64,000 nucleotides of DNA from Aeromicrobium ginsengisoli (GCF_004134905.2 NZ_SDPQ02000002.1:310001-374000), one strand, 5' to 3'; shown: positions 8,505 to 16,749, numbered from the stretch's first letter. Notes: generated by a model from the sequence alone, not told the origin. Numbers and translations: made by a program.

Positions 8505-8543
8505 GTGGTGGTCCGGCCGGTTGCGACTCGGCCGGACCACCAC
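8505..8543. terminator. Perfect 15-bp hairpin downstream of the repeat-domain cupredoxin gene
   Basis: GTGGTGGTCCGGCCG (8505-8519) and its exact complement (8529-8543) flank a nine-base loop GTTGCGACT. No T-run follows in the leftward direction, so it may attenuate transcription or stabilise RNA rather than terminate it. The loop and inner stem (GGCCG-N-TTGCGACT-CGGCC) recur downstream of the next gene at 9550-9572. Confidence 0.6.
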
Positions 8544-8556
8544 ATCTGTCGCGCTC

Positions 8557-9510
8557 CTAGCAGGAGCTCAGATCCTCACCGATCAGCGGCTTGATCATGT
8601 TCTCGACGAGCACGGTGTGCGTCTTGACGTACTGGTCGATCGCGAGCGCGTCGGTCACCTGCTGGCCGACTCCGGTCTCCAGGTGCGCTGCATAGACGTG
8701 CTGCAAGAACGTGTCCAGCGTTGACTGCACCCCGCCCAGCAACGGTTTGAGCATGTTCTCGACCAGGACCAGGTGGGTCGTGAGGTACTGGTCGAGGTTC
8801 AGGGCGTCGGTGACCTGCTGACCGACGCTCGTCTCGAGGTGTGCCGCGTAGAGGTGCTGCAGGAACGCGTCGACCGTCGACTCCAGACCCGTGCAGACGT
8901 CGCCGCCACCCATGGGCGGCATCGTCGGCGTGGGTGTCGGCGTCGGCGAACCGGTGGGTGTGGGCGTCGGCGTGGTCGGCGTCGGGGTCGGCGTCGTGCT
9001 GGAGCCCGTCACCGTGACCTTGGCCGTCATGTCCGGGTGCACCGCGCAGTAGTACGAGTACGTGCCCGGCGTCTTGAACGTGTACGAGAAGCTCTGACCC
9101 TTGGCGAGGTTGCCGGAGTTGAACTTCACGGGACCACTCGTGACCGTCACCGTGTGCGGCGCCGTGTCCATGTTGGTCCAGGTGACGGTGTCGCCCACCG
9201 CCACGGTGAGTGCAGCGGGGGTGAACGTGTAGTTCTCGATCATCACCTGCTTGGTGGCCGCAGCCTTCGTCGCGGTGCTCGTGGCGGTGGCCGTTGACGC
9301 GTTGGTCGCAGCGCCTGCGGCGGCTTTGGCCTTCGTCGTCGCTGCGCTCGCCGTGAGGGTGTCCGAGGACTCGGACGCTCCGGCGGAGAGCCCGGCCACG
9401 GACACGATCGCGGTGAGCACACCACCGATCACGAGCGCCATGAGACCCCATCGCTTCGGGGTCGGGTGGGTGTCGGGCCTGCTGGTCGTGCTGGTCATGC
9501 GTGGACTCAT
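8557..9510 (-). CDS. Secreted cupredoxin fused to two copies of a novel 50-residue repeat
   Basis: This 317-residue protein has a signal or anchor helix (22-45), an Ala/Thr-rich spacer, and a cupredoxin domain (about 88-168) with ligands His119, Cys155, His158 and Met161. A Pro/Thr linker follows, and then two tandem repeats at about 211-260 and 263-312. Each repeat carries FLQH[LV]YAAHLET, GQQVTDAL, DQY and VENM[LI]KPL. I do not recognise the repeat family. The paired His residues and Met suggest metal binding, which is inference only. Cys206 just before and Cys317 at the very C-terminus could form a disulfide that closes the repeat pair. The ATG at 9510 has GGAG about nine bases upstream. 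Confidence 0.8.
   Translation of the reverse strand: MSPRMTSTTSRPDTHPTPKRWGLMALVIGGVLTAIVSVAGLSAGASESSDTLTASAATTKAKAAAGAATNASTATATSTATKAAATKQVMIENYTFTPAALTVAVGDTVTWTNMDTAPHTVTVTSGPVKFNSGNLAKGQSFSYTFKTPGTYSYYCAVHPDMTAKVTVTGSSTTPTPTPTTPTPTPTGSPTPTPTPTMPPMGGGDVCTGLESTVDAFLQHLYAAHLETSVGQQVTDALNLDQYLTTHLVLVENMLKPLLGGVQSTLDTFLQHVYAAHLETGVGQQVTDALAIDQYVKTHTVLVENMIKPLIGEDLSSC
8747..8820. repeat. 74-base exact repeat, copy 1
   Basis: This stretch is identical base for base to 9792-9865. Both encode the end of repeat unit 1 in the two repeat-domain proteins. Flanking sequence diverges (first mismatches at 8746/9791 and 8821/9866), which indicates recent duplication or gene conversion. Confidence 0.9.
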
Positions 9511-9549
9511 CGAGCCGCTCCTTCTGTGGGTTGTGGTTCACCCGGACGG

Positions 9550-9572
9550 CTGGCCGATTGCGACTCGGCCAG
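9550..9572. repeat. 7-bp hairpin sharing its loop with the 8505-8543 hairpin
   Basis: CTGGCCG (9550-9556) and CGGCCAG (9566-9572) flank ATTGCGACT, nearly identical to the loop at 8520-8528. It sits just downstream of the 9602-10303 gene, in the position equivalent to the first hairpin, as if the 3' flank was duplicated along with the repeat domain. Confidence 0.55.
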
Positions 9573-9601
9573 AGCTCCGGTTGTCTGGATGGGGGACAGG
9601 G

Positions 9602-10303
9602 TCAGCACGAGCTGAGATCGGCGCCGATGAGCGGCTTGATCAGGCTCTCGACCCACACGGTGTGGGTCTTGGCGTACTGGTCGATCGCGAGTGCGTCCGT
9701 CACCTGCTGGCCGACACTCGTCTCGAGGTGAGCCGAGTAGACGTGCTGCATGAACGCGTCCAGCGTCTGCTGGGTGCCTCCGAGCAGCGGCTTGAGCATG
9801 TTCTCGACCAGGACCAGGTGGGTCGTGAGGTACTGGTCGAGGTTCAGGGCGTCGGTGACCTGCTGGCCGACGCCGGTCTCGAGATGCGCTGCGTAGAGGT
9901 GCTGCAGGAACACGTCGACCGACGTCTCGAGCCCGGTGCACACATCGCTTGTCGCCGGCATCGCCATCGGGTCGGTCGTTGCCGCGGGTGCGGGTGTCGC
10001 CGCCGCGGGCGTGGCCCCCTTCGCCGCATCAGGTGCCACCACCGGCGTCGCCGCCGGTGCGGTCTTGACGACCGGTGTGGTGACGAGGCTCGTGGTCGGC
10101 ACGAGGCCGTCGAGCAAGCCGCCCGGGGTGCTGGCGCCGGTGACCGAGGCGGCAGGTGCGAGAGCATCGGTGGTCGCGGGCGACGTACGCAGCGCGAACA
10201 ACGACAGGGCGGCCGCCAGCGCTGCCAGCAGGGCGACCACCACGAGACTGCGGCTGCGCAGCTCTGGAGATCGGGATGGACTGGTGGACGGTGAGGAGTT
10301 CAT
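9602..10303 (-). CDS. Secreted protein with two copies of the 50-residue FLQH-YAAH repeat
   Basis: The 233-residue protein has a signal or anchor helix (about 18-37) and an Ala/Pro/Thr-rich region. Two tandem repeats at about 127-176 and 179-228 are very close to those of the 8557-9510 product. There is no cupredoxin domain. As in that protein, one Cys precedes the repeats (Cys122 in DVCTGLE) and one is the final residue (DLSSC, Cys233). Each repeat keeps QH-x4-H and a later TH. The start at 10303 is supported by AGGAAGG about eleven bases upstream. The function is unknown. Placement between CopCD and two cupredoxins suggests an extracytoplasmic metal-related role. Confidence 0.78.
   Translation of the reverse strand: MNSSPSTSPSRSPELRSRSLVVVALLAALAAALSLFALRTSPATTDALAPAASVTGASTPGGLLDGLVPTTSLVTTPVVKTAPAATPVVAPDAAKGATPAAATPAPAATTDPMAMPATSDVCTGLETSVDVFLQHLYAAHLETGVGQQVTDALNLDQYLTTHLVLVENMLKPLLGGTQQTLDAFMQHVYSAHLETSVGQQVTDALAIDQYAKTHTVWVESLIKPLIGADLSSC
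9792..9865. repeat. 74-base exact repeat, copy 2
   Basis: Identical to 8747-8820; see that entry. It lies in repeat unit 1 of the 233-residue protein. Confidence 0.9.
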
Positions 10304-10344
10304 CTGTCGTGCCTTCCTGATGGAGGGGTCGTTCGGATGGTGAT

Positions 10345-11643
10345 TCACACGCCTGGACTGGAGGTGACCAGGACACTTGCGGCGCCGAGCACGGCGATGA
10401 CCAGCACGGTCTCGGTCGCGACCGAGGCGATGAACGCGCCGACGGGCGAGCCCCGGTGGGTCGAGCTGGTCAGGTTGCGCCCCACCCAGCTCTTGCTCTT
10501 CATCGCCGCCAGCAGCACCGTGGCGAAGAGCGCGAGCTTGATGAACAGGACGCGGGCGTAGTGGGTGTGCCAGAAGCCGTCGACGGAGCTGATGATCTGC
10601 CAGCTCAGGATCAGCCCGGACGACACGATGACGAGGACCGAGACCATCGCGATGGTCGAGAACTTCGGCACGATCCGCTCGAGCTCGGCGATGCTGCGCC
10701 GCGGGAGCAGGCACACGGTCATGATCGTGAGACCGCCGACCCACGCGCTGATGCCGACGAGGTGGAGGAACTCAGCTGCCGCACCCCAGGTGGGCTGCGC
10801 ACCTTGTGTGGCGTGCGCGTTCATGCCGGTCGTACGGATGAGGCCGGCGCCGACGACGAGAGCTGCGACCCGCCAGGGCAGCTCACGGACGACGTGCTCG
10901 CCGCGCTGGAACACGGCAGCGACGACGACGGCGGCCAGGAGCCAAAGGAGTGCCATCGCGGTCGTGACGCGGCCGAAGTCCTCGTTGAGCGCCTCGCGCA
11001 GCGTCATGCCACCCGACGAGCGCCACACGACGACGGCCTCGGAGGCTGCGGCTGCGGCGATGCCGGCGGCCACGGAGATGCCCAGCAGCAGTCGGCTGCG
11101 GCGCTCGGTGGCGCCTGCGGGCCAGAGCAGGGAGAGGAAGAGCAGGCCGCCGACGAACACTGCCATCGCGAGGTAGCCGACGATCCGGGCGGCGACGGTC
11201 ACCCAGGTGATGAGGCGCGAGTCGTCCGGTGGCGCGTTGGCGTTCGCGGTGGCACCGGTGGCATGGCTCGCCTCGACGTGCAGCGCGATGACCCCAGAGC
11301 TCTCGTGGCCGTCATGGGGGTCCTCGGCCTGCCACTCGAGCAGCACCGTCTTGGCGGGCTTGACCGGGCGCAGGTCGACCTTGAGGGTCGCCGGTTTGCC
11401 GGGCACGGCGTCGACCTTGAGCCGAGTGCCGTCGGCGGTGATCGTGAGGTCGTCGGGCCCGAGGGACTCGCTGAACACCAGCGTTGCGTGCGCCGGCAGC
11501 TTCTCCAGGGTCGACCCGGTGGCAGGCGTCGACTTCTCGAGCTCGTCATGGGCCTGCGTCGGCGAGGCGAGGCCCAACGTCAGGAGCGCGGTCGCGACGA
11601 CCGTCAGACCCCCCAGCTGGGCCAGCCCCCGCCGGCGCATCAT
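10345..11643 (-). CDS. CopC-CopD fusion, copper resistance/import membrane protein
   Basis: The 432-residue protein has a signal peptide ending in PTQA, so the mature protein would begin with His32 (HDELEKSTP). This matches CopC, whose N-terminal His forms part of the Cu(II) site. A CopC beta domain covers about 32-125 with a further His-rich DPHDGHESSG. A CopD-type membrane region of about eight helices follows (for example ITWVTVAARIVGYLAMAVFV and FLHLVGISAWVGGLTIM). Such fusions (YcnJ-like) move or sense copper at the membrane. The ATG at 11643 overlaps the upstream stop by four bases (ATGA), showing tight coupling. Confidence 0.9.
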   Translation of the reverse strand: MMRRRGLAQLGGLTVVATALLTLGLASPTQAHDELEKSTPATGSTLEKLPAHATLVFSESLGPDDLTITADGTRLKVDAVPGKPATLKVDLRPVKPAKTVLLEWQAEDPHDGHESSGVIALHVEASHATGATANANAPPDDSRLITWVTVAARIVGYLAMAVFVGGLLFLSLLWPAGATERRSRLLLGISVAAGIAAAAASEAVVVWRSSGGMTLREALNEDFGRVTTAMALLWLLAAVVVAAVFQRGEHVVRELPWRVAALVVGAGLIRTTGMNAHATQGAQPTWGAAAEFLHLVGISAWVGGLTIMTVCLLPRRSIAELERIVPKFSTIAMVSVLVIVSSGLILSWQIISSVDGFWHTHYARVLFIKLALFATVLLAAMKSKSWVGRNLTSSTHRGSPVGAFIASVATETVLVIAVLGAASVLVTSSPGV

Positions 11644-12200
11644 TTGTCGTCCGTCTCGGCGGTGGCGGCCGTCGTGGTGCAGCACGTCGGGCCGACGAGC
11701 GTGCCGACCAGGCACGTCAGGGGACCCGGAGCCTTGTCCTCGACCGGCGGCCCGGCGAGATCGCTCACGAGCGGCGTCGTCGTCAGCACGGACGAGAGCA
11801 GCGACGAGGTCAGCTGGCCGACTGCCGGGAGGCTGGCGAGCACCGACGGGGGGCAGGTGGTGGCGGGTTCGCTCGGCGTGGGCTCGGAATCAGTGGGCGT
11901 CGGCTCAGGCTCGGTGGCCGCCGGCGCCGGCGTGTCGGCGGGCATCGACATGTCGGGCATCGTGCTGGTGCCCGGCATCGTCATCGGCGGCGCGACGGGC
12001 GCAGCCGGGGGAGGAGTGACGACCGGGGCCGCCGGCGCCGCGGCAACTGGCGGCTGAGGCGCGGGAGCCGCCGCCGCTGCGTCGGTCGGCGTGATGCCGA
12101 TCCCCGATGCGTAGCCGAGGATCACGACCACCCCGCCGGCGAGGACCGACGCCATGGCGGCGTCGCGACGGTCGACGAATCCTGCCCGAGATGAGCTCAC
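11640..12200 (-). CDS. Pro/Ala-rich membrane-anchored protein with Met-rich segment
   Basis: This 186-residue protein has one hydrophobic helix (15-35), a long Pro/Ala region, and a Met-rich stretch PPMTMPGTSTMPDMSMPAD of the type that binds Cu(I) in copper proteins. The C-terminal part contains Cys at TTCPPS, LTCLVG and GPTCCTTT. I do not recognise the family. The GTG at 12200 is chosen because AAGGGGA precedes it at good spacing; the longer frame to 12254 lacks this. It is the first gene of the leftward cluster and couples to copCD through an ATGA overlap. Copper handling is inferred from context and the Met motif. Confidence 0.72.
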   Translation of the reverse strand: MSSSRAGFVDRRDAAMASVLAGGVVVILGYASGIGITPTDAAAAAPAPQPPVAAAPAAPVVTPPPAAPVAPPMTMPGTSTMPDMSMPADTPAPAATEPEPTPTDSEPTPSEPATTCPPSVLASLPAVGQLTSSLLSSVLTTTPLVSDLAGPPVEDKAPGPLTCLVGTLVGPTCCTTTAATAETDDK

Positions 12201-12443
12201 AGTGGTTCCCCTTCCGCGCAGGGCAGGGAGTGGGAGTAGACCTGCGCGTGCCAACCATGCTGGTCAGCGGGAATCCGCAGATGGTGTCGCTGGCGTGAAT
12301 TGCGCGGTTCATTTCGCTCATCCGAGCCGGCGTGGGTGGGTGAGAGCTTGGAAATCGTCTGGACACCGAACGTGCCCACGCTCGCAACGTGCCGGCAGAC
12401 GTGACGCTCGTTACTGGCCGGTAGCCATGTGACACTCGCGATG

Positions 12444-12460
12444 TCATACTCAGGGTATGA
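12444..12460. promoter_or_regulatory. 17-base inverted repeat covering the -10 and start codon of the gabD2-like gene
   Basis: TCATAC and GTATGA flank five bases. The left arm includes the -10-like CATACT (12445-12450), six bases before the ATG at 12457. A repressor bound here would block both RNA polymerase and translation of a leaderless message. The rest of the 243-base gap 12201-12443, which must also hold the promoter of the leftward copper cluster, shows no obvious gene. Confidence 0.4.
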
Positions 12461-14028
12461 CCGCGCTCGACTCACCCTCCATGACCAGGTCGCCCGTCAC
12501 TCCGGCGCGCGCCGCGGAGCTGACGAGTCTCATCCGTACGACCTCGGGTGAGAGCCGGACGACCCACTCCCCGCTCACGGGTGACCCGGTCGCCGAGATC
12601 CCCGTGTCGAGCATCGCGGACGTCGACGCGGCCTTCGCGAGCGCGCGGGTGGCGCAGGAGGCCTGGGCCCAGACATCGTTGCGGTCGCGCAAGAAGGCGC
12701 TGCTGCGGCTGCACGACCTCGTGCTGGAGCACCAGGACGAGCTGCTCGACCTGATCCAGGTCGAGTCCGGCAAGAGCCGCGCTCACGCGTTCGACGAGGT
12801 CGCCCACCTGGCCCTGACGGCGCGCTTCTATGCTCGCCGGCTCACGAAGCAGATCGGGAGACGCCACCGCAACGGCGCCCTGCCCGGCCTGACGTCGATC
12901 TCGGTCAACCAGGTGCCCAAGGGTGTCGTCGGCATCATCAGCCCGTGTAACTATCCGCTCACGATGGCGATATCCGACGGAATCCCCGCGATCGCCGCGG
13001 GCAACGCCGTGGTGCACAAGCCCGACAGCCAGAGCCCCCTGATCGCCCTCGCCGGCGTCGAGCTGATGCGCAAGGCCGGGATCCCTGCCGACGTGTGGCA
13101 GGTCGTCAGTGGTGCCGGGTCCGTCGTCGGCACCGCGATCATCGAGCGCGCCGACTACGTGTGCTTCACCGGCTCGACCGCGACCGGCAAGCTCATCGCC
13201 CAGCAGGCCGCGGCCCGGCTGATCAGCTGCTCGCTCGAGCTCGGCGGCAAGAACCCCATGATCGTGCTGCCGAGCGCCGACATCGACAAAGCCGCCGCCG
13301 GCGCCGTCCAGGCGTGCTTCTCGTCCGCCGGCCAGCTCTGCGTCTCGATCGAGCGCCTGTACGTACCGGAGTCCCGCTTCGAGGAGTTCAAGGCTGCGTT
13401 CGTGTCCCGGGTCGAGCACCTCGCGCTCGGTGCCGCTCTGGACTGGGACGCCGACATCGGCTCTCTCGTCTCGCAGGCCCAGCTCGACACCGTGACGGAC
13501 CACGTCAAGGACGCGGTCGCGCACGGGGCCAGCGTCCTGGTCGGCGGCAAACCCCGCCCCGACCTCGGACCGTACTTCTACGAGCCGACCCTCCTCGAGG
13601 GCGTCACCCCCGAAGCCGAGTGCTTCGCGGGGGAGACGTTCGGACCGCTCGTATCGCTCTATCCCTACTCGACGGTCGACGAGGCGGTCGCGCTCGCCAA
13701 CCAGGGTGAGTACGGCCTCAACGCCAGCATCTGGGGCAAGCCGCGAGAGGCGCGCGCCATCGCGCCGCGCATCAAGGCCGGCACGATCAACATCAACGAG
13801 GGCTTCTCGGCGACGTTCGGCAGCGTCGACGCCCCGATGGGCGGCATGCGCCAGTCGGGGCTGGGCCGCCGGCAGGGTGCCGAGGGCATCCTGCGCTACA
13901 CCGAGCCGCAGGCCGTCGGCGTGCAGCGCGGCTTCCCGGTCGCCGGACCGTCGTTCCTGCGGCCGCGGACGTACGCCAAGGTGCTGACTGCTGGACTGAG
14001 GATCCTGAGGAGGACCCCGCGTGCCTGA
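12457..14028 (+). CDS. gabD2: Succinate-semialdehyde dehydrogenase, GabD2 type
   Basis: The 523-residue aldehyde dehydrogenase resembles mycobacterial GabD2 along its whole length (for example PKGVVGIISPCNYPLT, FTGSTATGKLIA, MGGMRQSGLGRR). The catalytic pair is Glu261 in LELGGKNP and Cys295 in GQLCVSIER, 34 residues apart as usual in the superfamily. It should oxidise succinate semialdehyde or a related aldehyde with NADP in the cytosol. The ATG at 12457 lies six bases after a -10-like hexamer. The stop overlaps the GMC oxidoreductase start by eight bases, so the two are coupled. Confidence 0.88.
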   Translation: MTALDSPSMTRSPVTPARAAELTSLIRTTSGESRTTHSPLTGDPVAEIPVSSIADVDAAFASARVAQEAWAQTSLRSRKKALLRLHDLVLEHQDELLDLIQVESGKSRAHAFDEVAHLALTARFYARRLTKQIGRRHRNGALPGLTSISVNQVPKGVVGIISPCNYPLTMAISDGIPAIAAGNAVVHKPDSQSPLIALAGVELMRKAGIPADVWQVVSGAGSVVGTAIIERADYVCFTGSTATGKLIAQQAAARLISCSLELGGKNPMIVLPSADIDKAAAGAVQACFSSAGQLCVSIERLYVPESRFEEFKAAFVSRVEHLALGAALDWDADIGSLVSQAQLDTVTDHVKDAVAHGASVLVGGKPRPDLGPYFYEPTLLEGVTPEAECFAGETFGPLVSLYPYSTVDEAVALANQGEYGLNASIWGKPREARAIAPRIKAGTININEGFSATFGSVDAPMGGMRQSGLGRRQGAEGILRYTEPQAVGVQRGFPVAGPSFLRPRTYAKVLTAGLRILRRTPRA

Positions 14029-15739
14029 TCATGGATACGACCACGACCACGACCACGACTACGACGTCATCGTCATCGGCTCGGGCTTCGGCGGGAGCGT
14101 CTCGGCGCTGCGGCTGACCGAGAAGGGCTACAAGGTCGCCGTGCTCGAGGCCGGCAAGCGCTTCGAGGACAAGGACTTCGCCAAGAGCTCGTGGCGACTC
14201 CGCAAGTTCCTCTGGCTGCCGCAGCTCGGCTGCTACGGCATCCAGCGCATCGACAAGCTCAAGGACGTCCTCATCCTGTCGGGCGCCGGCGTCGGTGGCG
14301 GCTCGCTCGTCTACGCCAACACGCTCTACGAACCGCTCGACCCGTTCTACAAGGATCCGGCGTGGGGCCACATCACGGACTGGAAGGCCGAGCTGGCGCC
14401 CTACTACGACCAGGCCAAGCGCATGCTCGGCGTCTCGGTCTATCCGATCGAGACCGCGGCGGACACGATCATCAAGCAGGTCGCCGAGGACATGGGCGTC
14501 GGTGGCACGTTCCACCACACCCCGGTCGGGGTGTTCTTCGGCGCGGATGCCGGCGAGACCGTCGCCGATCCCTACTTCGGCGGCGCCGGCCCTGATCGCG
14601 CGGGGTGCAAGCACTGCGGCGAGTGCATGACCGGCTGCCGCCACAACGCCAAGAACACGCTGGTCAAGAACTACCTCTATCTCGCCGAGAAGGGCGGTGC
14701 CGAGGTTCATCCGCTCACGACGGTCACCTCCGTCACGCCGCTCGCCGGCGGTGGCTACGAGGTCGAGACGCGTCGCACCAACAAGCGGTTCCGCCCGCAC
14801 CGCAAGATCACGGCCCAGCAGGTCATCTTCTCGGCCAGCACGATGGGCACGCAGAAGCTGCTGCACAAGATGAAGGACCGCGGCGCGCTGCCGCAGGTGT
14901 CCGACCGGCTCGGGCTGTTGACGCGTACCAACTCCGAGGCGCTGCTCGGCGCGATCGCCAACGGCCGCGACGTCGACTACAGCCACGGTGCCGCCATCAC
15001 GTCGTCGTTCCACCCCGACGAGCACACGCACGTCGAGCCGGTGCGGTACGGCAAGGGCTCCAACGCGATGTCGCTGATGCAGACCGTGCTGACCGACGGC
15101 AGCACCAGCACGCCGCGCTGGCGCGTGTGGCTCAAGGAGATGTGGCGGCAGAAGGCCAGCATCTTCAAGCTGTACGACCTGCGCCACTGGTCGGAGCGCA
15201 CCGTCATCGCGCTGGTCATGCAGACGCACGACAACTCCATCACGACGTACACCAAGCGCGGCATCACCGGCCGACGCAAGCTGACCTCGAAGCAGGGCCA
15301 CGGTGCGCCCAACCCCTCGTTCATCCCGCCGGCGCACGAGGCGGTGCAGCGGATGGCCGAGCACATGGACGGTACGCCCGGCGGCACGATCGGCGAGCCG
15401 TTCAACGTGCCGCTCACGGCGCACTTCATGGGCGGCTGCGCGATCGGCGACTCTCCCGAGACCGGTGTCATCGACCCCTACCAGCGGCTGTTCGGTCACG
15501 AGGGCCTCCACGTCGTCGACGGCTCGGCGATCAGCGCCAACCTCGGCGTCAACCCCTCGCTGACAATCACGGCGCAGGCCGAGCGCGCGATCTCCTACTG
15601 GCCCAACAAGGGCGAGGAGGACGTGCGACCGGCCGTCGGCGAGGCGTACCGCAAGATCCAGCCCGTGCCGCCCAAGAACCCCGTCGTACCGGCGGATGCC
15701 CCGGCCGCCCTGCACCTCCCGATCATCGGCGTCTCGTAG
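14021..15739 (+). CDS. GMC-family FAD oxidoreductase, cholesterol oxidase-like
   Basis: The 572-residue flavoprotein has the dinucleotide motif GSGFGG (20-25) after an unusual His/Asp-rich N-terminus (HGYDHDHDHDYD). A four-cysteine cluster C196-x2-C199-x2-C202-x3-C206 (CKHCGECMTGC) is shared by the ChoD-like subgroup. The active-site segment HFMGGCAIG and the C-terminal VVDGSAISANLGVNPSLTI are typical. Mycobacterial ChoD occupies the same guaB3-guaA interval. Its substrate is uncertain and it need not act on cholesterol. The GTG at 14021 has AGGAGG at 14008-14013 and lies inside the end of the gabD2-like gene. Confidence 0.85.
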   Translation: MPDHGYDHDHDHDYDVIVIGSGFGGSVSALRLTEKGYKVAVLEAGKRFEDKDFAKSSWRLRKFLWLPQLGCYGIQRIDKLKDVLILSGAGVGGGSLVYANTLYEPLDPFYKDPAWGHITDWKAELAPYYDQAKRMLGVSVYPIETAADTIIKQVAEDMGVGGTFHHTPVGVFFGADAGETVADPYFGGAGPDRAGCKHCGECMTGCRHNAKNTLVKNYLYLAEKGGAEVHPLTTVTSVTPLAGGGYEVETRRTNKRFRPHRKITAQQVIFSASTMGTQKLLHKMKDRGALPQVSDRLGLLTRTNSEALLGAIANGRDVDYSHGAAITSSFHPDEHTHVEPVRYGKGSNAMSLMQTVLTDGSTSTPRWRVWLKEMWRQKASIFKLYDLRHWSERTVIALVMQTHDNSITTYTKRGITGRRKLTSKQGHGAPNPSFIPPAHEAVQRMAEHMDGTPGGTIGEPFNVPLTAHFMGGCAIGDSPETGVIDPYQRLFGHEGLHVVDGSAISANLGVNPSLTITAQAERAISYWPNKGEEDVRPAVGEAYRKIQPVPPKNPVVPADAPAALHLPIIGVS

Positions 15740-15778
15740 GGGCTGGCGCCGGAGTCAAGGCGCTGACAGAGTGTCCCA

Positions 15779-16603
15779 ATGCGTATGGCGGCAGCAGGCT
15801 TGGTGGGCCGTCTGGTAGTGGGCACGATCGTCCTGGCGGCGTTGGTCTCGTGCGGTGACGCCACCGGTCCGACGGCGACCCCCACGCCATTTCAAGGCAC
15901 GCAGCCTGCAGGCACGTACGAGGCCGAAGCCAGCGCCGTGGCTCGTCCTGAACGAAGCATGCTCCGACTGACCACCAAGGACGTGGCCGTCGGCTGCAGC
16001 ACGGCACCACGAGCGACTGTCGTGGTCGAGATCGATCCCGCAGAGGCCCGAGATTTTGTCTACGTGAACCTCACTCAGCACATCGTGGCGCCCTCGGGGA
16101 ACGAGACCTGCCTCGAGCAGGGAACTCGACAGCTCACGGTGGACCTCGGCGCGCGAGGGAGCAAGGCGTCCCAAGTCGTCGTCAACAACCAAGCCTGGGG
16201 TGCCAAGGACCAGTTGGGCGAGCTCCAGAAGTGCGAAGCACCCTTCGGCTGCTCAGGGCCACCGACCGATCATTGCGACCAGCAGTGGATCGACCAGCTG
16301 CTCTCCGGAGTGGAGGTCGCGCCCGAACGGCAGACGAAAACCGTGGCGTGCGACGGGACGTGGCTCATCCTGGACGTCGATGCCGTGATCTCAGGCTGCG
16401 AGGGTCGTGACGGAGCGGCCCCACCGAGCGGGTGCGCAGGCAAGGGGACGCACGCTCGTTGGTTCGCCCGGTTCAGCGAGGAGGATCCGATCGGTTGGGA
16501 TGTGGTCGCGTCAGGCGACGAGGCGGGATGCGCCGTGCCGGACGCCGAGCACCTCGACGTCCCTCGAGCGCTGTGTCGCGACCTCCCGGGCCGGGAGCAG
16601 TAG
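15779..16603 (+). CDS. Putative lipoprotein, Cys-rich, unknown function
   Basis: The 274-residue protein has a lipoprotein signal and lipobox ending at Cys25 (AALVSC). The mature part has many further cysteines spread along it, suggesting disulfides in an exported protein. I do not recognise a family. A -10-like CAGAGT lies six bases before the ATG, so it may be a separate leaderless transcript rather than part of the GMC operon 39 bases upstream. It is followed by two hairpins and guaA. Confidence 0.7.
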   Translation: MRMAAAGLVGRLVVGTIVLAALVSCGDATGPTATPTPFQGTQPAGTYEAEASAVARPERSMLRLTTKDVAVGCSTAPRATVVVEIDPAEARDFVYVNLTQHIVAPSGNETCLEQGTRQLTVDLGARGSKASQVVVNNQAWGAKDQLGELQKCEAPFGCSGPPTDHCDQQWIDQLLSGVEVAPERQTKTVACDGTWLILDVDAVISGCEGRDGAAPPSGCAGKGTHARWFARFSEEDPIGWDVVASGDEAGCAVPDAEHLDVPRALCRDLPGREQ

Positions 16604-16654
16604 GCAGCTGAATCCGCGCCCGGGGACGAGCCAGCACTCGGAAAGGTCCCGGAA

Positions 16655-16703
16655 TGCACAGAGCCCGACCGGGAGGGAGCTCACGGGTCGGGCCCTGTTG
16701 TGC
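16655..16703. terminator. Hairpin after the lipoprotein gene
   Basis: GCCCGACC (16663-16670) pairs with GGTCGGGC (16686-16693). Flanking GCACA (16656-16660) and TGTGC (16699-16703) extend the stem with an internal loop. The apical loop begins GGGAGGGAG. No clear T-run follows. It could terminate the lipoprotein transcript or act as a leader structure. Confidence 0.5.
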
Positions 16704-16720
16704 CACGAGGAGCAGCACAT

Positions 16721-16749
16721 GATCTAACGGGAGGGAGTGTTGTTAGATC
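16721..16749. promoter_or_regulatory. Second hairpin with the same GGGAGGGAG loop, upstream of guaA
   Basis: GATCTAAC (16721-16728) and GTTAGATC (16742-16749) are perfect complements around a loop beginning GGGAGGGAG, as in the preceding hairpin although the stems differ. It lies about 45 bases upstream of the guaA -35. Confidence 0.45.
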
